From: Patescibacteria group bacterium
GTDB lineage: Bacteria; Patescibacteriota; Minisyncoccia; Minisyncoccales; JAHCRE01
Length of the DNA stretch: 52,514 nt
Assembly (NCBI GenBank): GCA_020148145.1
Contig: JAHCRE010000016.1
Coordinates: forward strand, 228,827 to 281,340
Reading direction: 5' to 3'
Under the pieces are notes generated by a model. It searched no databases. It was not told where the DNA came from and saw only the letters and a program-made list of their open reading frames with translations. This document shows, one piece after another, positions 49,882 through 52,514 of this stretch; position 1 is the stretch's first letter; each line of letters opens with the position of its first letter. The position numbers were made by a program, and so were the translations under genes.

Positions 49882-50199
49882 TTATGAGAGGGGATAGATA
49901 TTTGTTCCAAAAATTACACCGGTTATAAAAGTGAAAAGACCGAACAAGGCAACAGCCACTAGGATTGTGATTATTGAGCCCTTGGTGCACAAATCTTCCC
50001 ATAACTTTGCAACAGTGAAAGAGCCTAGTAGTGCTATTGTGACGCTTGGGATTACTGTAAAGATTAGTATTGCCCCTATTTTTTCGTTAGGGCATGAAAA
50101 GACAAAGTATTCAATTGTTACCATACACGCTATCAACGAAAGCCATACTTTCAGCCATTTTACAAAGATCTGTCTTTCGCTCCATGTAAATATCCTCAT
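49882..50199 (-). CDS. Small polytopic membrane protein
   Basis: About 105 residues from MRIFTWSERQIFVKWLKVWL, start at 50199, chosen because GGAGG lies 11 nt before it and the upstream frame (to 50250) falls within the promoter. Three to four hydrophobic helices follow (LSLIACMVTIEYFVF; GAILIFTVIPSVTIALLGSF; IITILVAVALFGLFTFITGVIF). No family recognised and no charged motif that would suggest a transporter. It forms a unit with promoter 50222-50250. Confidence 0.65.
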   Translation of the reverse strand: MRIFTWSERQIFVKWLKVWLSLIACMVTIEYFVFSCPNEKIGAILIFTVIPSVTIALLGSFTVAKLWEDLCTKGSIITILVAVALFGLFTFITGVIFGTNIYPLS

Positions 50200-50221
50200 G
50201 CAGTGTTTTACCTCCAAAATC

Positions 50222-50250
50222 AAACTATCACAGATTCCAATAATTGTCAA
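50222..50250 (-). promoter_or_regulatory. Promoter of the membrane protein at 49882
   Basis: TTGACA (50245-50250), 17-nt spacer, TAGTTT (50222-50227). A GGAGG follows in the leader. Confidence 0.55.
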
Positions 50251-50262
50251 AATCCTAAGAAT

Positions 50263-50287
50263 AGAAATCGCCCAAAGGGCGATTTCT
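50263..50287 (-). terminator. Hairpin of the ATCGCC family, terminator of the SRPBCC gene
   Basis: Perfect 11-bp stem AGAAATCGCCC/GGGCGATTTCT with AAA loop. On this copy the -10 that follows in others is replaced by a TTGACA promoter. Confidence 0.55.
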
Positions 50288-50335
50288 CTTGGCTCTGAAC
50301 CGTGGGCAATTTTAGAAGTTGGCTTGGTTATAATA

Positions 50336-50779
50336 TCATTTCTCTAGCATCTCTTTTAACTTATCTATAACAGCACGCTTCCAGAAACGCATCGCATACC
50401 ATTCTATCAGAACCCTACCGAAAATGCGAAAAAATGGATTTTTTAATTCAACATCATAAGTATAGTTAATTTTTGTGCCCTCTGGTACTTCTTCCATCAG
50501 AAACTCTTCATGCCCGGCAGTGCCGATAGCACTTTTATTATCTGACACATAGCCAGCTGGCGGACGAAGCTGCGTTTCCATATGCACTGGAATAACCCGA
50601 CCGAATGTTTTAGCTTTAGCTTCTATTGTAAGATTATTGCCTTCTCTTTTAACTATACGGAGCGATTGGGCAACAGCCGGAAAATTCTTTGGCATGTTTT
50701 CAAAATCAGTCATTATTTTGTAAATTTCTTCACGCGGCGCTTTAATAATCCATGAACCTTTTAGGCGTATTTTCTTCAT
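50336..50779 (-). CDS. SRPBCC (START-like) domain protein
   Basis: 147 residues of the polyketide-cyclase/RatA/COQ10 fold. Starts with IRLKGSWIIKAPREEIYKIMTDFENMPKNFPAVAQSLRIVKREGNNLTIEAKA, the classical first strand and helix, and ends with a long C-terminal helix (RFWKRAVIDKLKEMLEK). Such proteins bind lipids, quinones or ring compounds in a hydrophobic pocket, or act as RatA-like regulators. The ligand is unknown. Short beta strands in the middle (VPEGTKINYTYDVEL) complete the sheet. A module promoter (50786-50815) stands 7 nt before the ATG. Confidence 0.85.
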   Translation of the reverse strand: MKKIRLKGSWIIKAPREEIYKIMTDFENMPKNFPAVAQSLRIVKREGNNLTIEAKAKTFGRVIPVHMETQLRPPAGYVSDNKSAIGTAGHEEFLMEEVPEGTKINYTYDVELKNPFFRIFGRVLIEWYAMRFWKRAVIDKLKEMLEK

Positions 50780-50785
50780 ACTTTA

Positions 50786-50815
50786 ATCCTATCAAGAAAT
50801 CGCCTTTCCGGCGAT
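50786..50815 (-). promoter_or_regulatory. Hairpin plus extended -10 module, upstream of 50336-50779
   Basis: On minus ATCGCC-GGAAA-GGCGAT, then TTTCT and TGATAGGAT in place of TGGTAGAAT, 6-7 nt before the ATG. Confidence 0.6.
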
Positions 50816-50850
50816 AGAAAATTTTCAAATTCGGTCTAAATTTTTGTCCC

Positions 50851-50882
50851 GTAGTGAGCGCGAAGCGCTCTACTTCGGGATT
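50851..50882. repeat. CCCG-TAGTGAGCGC palindromic element
   Basis: Long imperfect stem, CCCGTAGTGAGCGC with GCGCTCTACTTCGGG, loop GAA. It interrupts the TTTTTGTC region of the intergenic unit. Confidence 0.6.
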
Positions 50883-50893
50883 AGTGAAGGATA

Positions 50894-51142
50894 TTAGGGC
50901 CCGTTTTTTCTCGTTAATAAGAGAGTCTTAAGAGCGATTATCGCCCAAACTATATTTAAAGCCATTGCTGGCCAAGCTTTTTGAACAAAAGTATTCCAAA
51001 CAATACCAATGGCTCCAAACAAATTTAGAAGTTGATAAGACTGAGACTCGCCAGTGACTTTTTTTGTTGAAACAAGATAATAAGCAATAAGAATAAACGC
51101 CATTCCAATCCAACCAGCAATTGTCGGTGAAATATTTTCCAT
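50894..51142 (-). CDS. CBU_0592-like membrane protein
   Basis: 82 residues with three hydrophobic segments. The series GWIGMAFILIAYYLVSTKKVTGES, YQLLNLFGAIGIVWNTF and WPAMALNIVWAIIALKTLL matches the CBU_0592 domain family by pattern. The conserved YQLLNLxGAxG and ALNxxWxxIA motifs are intact. Its biochemical role is not known. A GAGG ribosome site lies 6 nt before the ATG, downstream of a TGGTAGAAT module. Confidence 0.85.
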   Translation of the reverse strand: MENISPTIAGWIGMAFILIAYYLVSTKKVTGESQSYQLLNLFGAIGIVWNTFVQKAWPAMALNIVWAIIALKTLLLTRKNGP

Positions 51143-51150
51143 ATTACCTC

Positions 51151-51180
51151 ATTCTACCAAAAAATCGCCTTTCCGGCGAT
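51151..51180 (-). promoter_or_regulatory. Hairpin plus extended -10 module, upstream of 50894-51142
   Basis: On minus ATCGCC-GGAAA-GGCGAT, TTTTTT, TGGTAGAAT (51151-51159), then GAGG and the ATG. Confidence 0.7.
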
Positions 51181-51187
51181 AAAAAAT

Positions 51188-51203
51188 TGTCCAGCGATGG
51201 ACA
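51188..51203 (-). terminator. Terminator of the mini membrane protein
   Basis: GTCC-ATCGCT-GGAC on minus followed by AATTTTTTA. It is the same unit as GCCCAGCGACGGGC (48092) with compensating base changes in the stem. Confidence 0.65.
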
Positions 51204-51205
51204 GT

Positions 51206-51370
51206 TTATTTTTTAGATATTTTCTTCTTTAACCATTTAAATAAATAATTGAATCCAACCGGAAGCAATCCAACAATTAAGACTATAGTCCATAACCACC
51301 AAAGCGGTTTTATGGTATAAGTCCAAATTCCTTTTATTAATTCTAAAGTAGAGACATCTATTATCTTCAT
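51206..51370 (-). CDS. 54-residue mini membrane protein
   Basis: A 54-codon frame starting MKIIDVSTLELIKGIW. One membrane helix (LWWLWTIVLIVGLLPVGFNYLF) and a basic tail (KWLKKKISKK) give an N-out, C-in topology by the positive-inside rule. It fills the space between the phosphatase gene and the CBU_0592-like gene, ends right before a terminator, and has no competing frame. No family recognised. A Shine-Dalgarno site is not visible, so confidence is moderate. Confidence 0.55.
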   Translation of the reverse strand: MKIIDVSTLELIKGIWTYTIKPLWWLWTIVLIVGLLPVGFNYLFKWLKKKISKK

Positions 51371-51422
51371 GTAAAATTTTCGTATAAATCAACTCAAATT
51401 AAATTTCCCTCAATTTCGGCTC

Positions 51423-51450
51423 GCCGTCCGGAGCTTTAGCGAAGGACGGC
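51423..51450. repeat. GCCGTCC-type palindromic element, copy 2
   Basis: Identical to 48160-48187. It lies in an AAATTTCCCTCAATTTCG|CTAAATTTTT unit and splits it cleanly. Confidence 0.75.
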
Positions 51451-51469
51451 CTAAATTTTTGTTTAAATT

Positions 51470-51994
51470 TCAAAAATTATATTCCCAATAGGGTTGCCAC
51501 TTAAAAGGTTCGCTTAAACATTCTTCAAGAGTTTTGCCACCGACAAGTGTATCCAAACCATATTGAGTAGCACGATGACCAACAACTAAAACTATTTTGG
51601 TTGGATATTTTTCTTTTAATTCTTTGTAAAAATCGTGAACTCTCGCCATTGCCTGTTCATAACTCTCACCATTCGGAAAAGGTTCTTTAATATGCTCTTT
51701 TTCCATTGGACTTACTATATTGCTTGGTTTACCATTGTAATCTCCGTAATTTACCTCTCTTAATCTTTTATCAACGATGGTGGGTATTTTATCTCCAAAT
51801 GCTATTTTAACTGTATCAACTGCTCTTTTTAAATCAGAGCAACAAATTAAATCTATTTTTATATCTTTGAATCTCTCTCCTAATTCTTTGGATTGTTCAA
51901 CTCCTAACCCAGAAAGCTCTACATCTTTCCAACCAGAAGATAATCCCTCTTCGTTATCCTTACTTGTTGCGTGAGCGGAAAAGTATATTTTCAT
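51470..51994 (-). CDS. Histidine phosphatase family protein, altered active site
   Basis: 174 residues of the phosphoglycerate-mutase-like fold. The usual RHGE reads SAHAT at residues 6-10, so the first His is kept but the following Gly and the preceding Arg that bind phosphate are changed. ICCSDLKRAVDTV, LREVNYGDYNG and VVGHRATQYGLDTL (second His) are normal. It may be a phosphatase of reduced or changed specificity. It is a separate gene from the phosphatase domain inside ileS. The ATG is 15 nt from the end of the next gene upstream. Confidence 0.85.
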   Translation of the reverse strand: MKIYFSAHATSKDNEEGLSSGWKDVELSGLGVEQSKELGERFKDIKIDLICCSDLKRAVDTVKIAFGDKIPTIVDKRLREVNYGDYNGKPSNIVSPMEKEHIKEPFPNGESYEQAMARVHDFYKELKEKYPTKIVLVVGHRATQYGLDTLVGGKTLEECLSEPFKWQPYWEYNF

Positions 51995-52008
51995 AGATTT
52001 TAAAAATT

Positions 52009-52440
52009 TTATCTAATTTTAGCCAAATCACCATTAAGAATTATCGGTTGCATTGCTTTAATTTCATCTTCATAAAGCATATCGGGAATTTCGTTTAGCA
52101 AAAAGATTTTCTTGCCAAAAACATAGGCAAATCCCATTTCAAGAAAGACATTACCACCGATATAACCCCTAATTCCATTTTTCTCGAAATTTAAAACTAA
52201 AATAGCATCGACTCCTTTAATTCTTTCAAAGTAATATTTAAGAGAGTTTTGTTTTATTGCTCTCTTTGAGATTTCACCGTTTTCTTTCTCTTTCATAATC
52301 TGCTCAAAGGCTACTTCACCATTCAGAATCATTTCAACAGTTTGGGGTAGAATTACCTCGTGACCCTGCTCGGTAAGATTATTTGCTATATCTCTTATTT
52401 GATTGGTGAAATCTAAACTGACACAGATTGCAATTTTCAT
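52009..52440 (-). CDS. Nucleoside 2-deoxyribosyltransferase-like protein
   Basis: 143 residues, alpha/beta Rossmann-like. MKIAICVSLDFTNQIRDIANNLTEQGHEVILP starts like a flavodoxin-type strand-loop. The block GVDAILVLNFEKNGIRGYIGGNVFLEMGFAYVFGKKIFLLNEIP has the GG-x-E-x-A pattern (GGNVFLEMGFA) of the deoxyribosyltransferase/YtoQ family, in which the Glu is catalytic. It may shuffle nucleobases or act on NAD-like molecules. A module promoter (52449-52478) is 8 nt before the ATG. Confidence 0.72.
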   Translation of the reverse strand: MKIAICVSLDFTNQIRDIANNLTEQGHEVILPQTVEMILNGEVAFEQIMKEKENGEISKRAIKQNSLKYYFERIKGVDAILVLNFEKNGIRGYIGGNVFLEMGFAYVFGKKIFLLNEIPDMLYEDEIKAMQPIILNGDLAKIR

Positions 52441-52448
52441 ACTTTCTT

Positions 52449-52478
52449 ATTCTACCAAGAAATCGCCTTTCCGGCGAT
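52449..52478 (-). promoter_or_regulatory. Hairpin plus extended -10 module, upstream of 52009-52440
   Basis: On minus ATCGCC-GGAAA-GGCGAT (52462-52478), TTTCT, TGGTAGAAT (52449-52457), then the ATG at 52440. Confidence 0.7.
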
Positions 52479-52514
52479 AGAAAATTTTTAACTTCGGTTT
52501 GCCGTAGGGTCGCC

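Overview
The window looks like a chromosomal segment of a reduced-genome, AT-rich bacterium of the Patescibacteria/Candidate Phyla Radiation type (Parcubacteria-like). This is inference from gene content, not a database match. The evidence is lysine/isoleucine-rich proteins, very tight gene packing, few Shine-Dalgarno sites in the housekeeping part, a tRNA and a tmRNA without encoded CCA, half-size or domain-poor versions of common proteins, and a DUF11-type surface protein.

Layout. 1-594: a gene-poor edge with GC-rich repeats and a consensus minus-strand promoter that drives an RNA with three perfect hairpins. 0.6-6.4 kb (+): a short Mfd-like translocase, dprA, topA and tRNA-Leu(CAA), with a frameshifted CPBP protease on the minus strand. 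6.4-13.8 kb (-): tsaC, a GlcNAc-kinase-like protein, a GlmU-like nucleotidyl/acyltransferase, yvcK, indolepyruvate oxidoreductase iorBA and nagB. 14-35.7 kb (mostly -): five aminoacyl-tRNA synthetases (leuS, metG, glyS, ileS, argS), idi, mtaD, tatD, rsmI, an AI-2E family permease, an M16 peptidase, a UMP kinase, a DUF11 surface protein, recO and a tandem pair of small paralogues; a histone-deacetylase-family gene is on +. 35.7-37.6 kb (+): smpB, tmRNA, infC (no ordinary start codon), rpmI, rplT. 37.7-42.1 kb (-): an Ogt-type protein, a PP-loop tRNA thiolase-like protein, Nudix, polX, a half-length MFS protein and yjbQ. 42.3-52.5 kb (-): an accessory stretch of small single-gene transcription units (PAS, membrane, Cys-rich, V4R-like, MTH1-like Nudix, DUF2061, PlsY-like, P-loop kinase, SRPBCC, CBU_0592-like, histidine phosphatase, deoxyribosyltransferase-like), each separated by repeated terminator or promoter cassettes.

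The most unusual theme is a population of small palindromic DNA elements, about 20-70 bp, scattered over the whole window. At least a dozen lie in frame inside conserved proteins (Mfd, DprA, TopA, TsaC, IorA, MtaD, TatD twice, IleRS twice or more, ArgRS, PP-loop protein twice, PolX). Others sit in terminator loops or intergenic repeats. Matching empty and filled copies occur in the same window and in one place the insertions are multiple, which argues for mobility. No transposase is visible here.

Other notable points: an IleRS carrying a complete histidine-phosphatase domain inside its catalytic region; a repeated hairpin plus extended -10 module (TGGTAGAAT) directly upstream of several small genes; an IorA lacking its usual C-terminal ferredoxin domain; a tmRNA tag ending ALVYV; and a decaying paralogue of a V4R-like gene.
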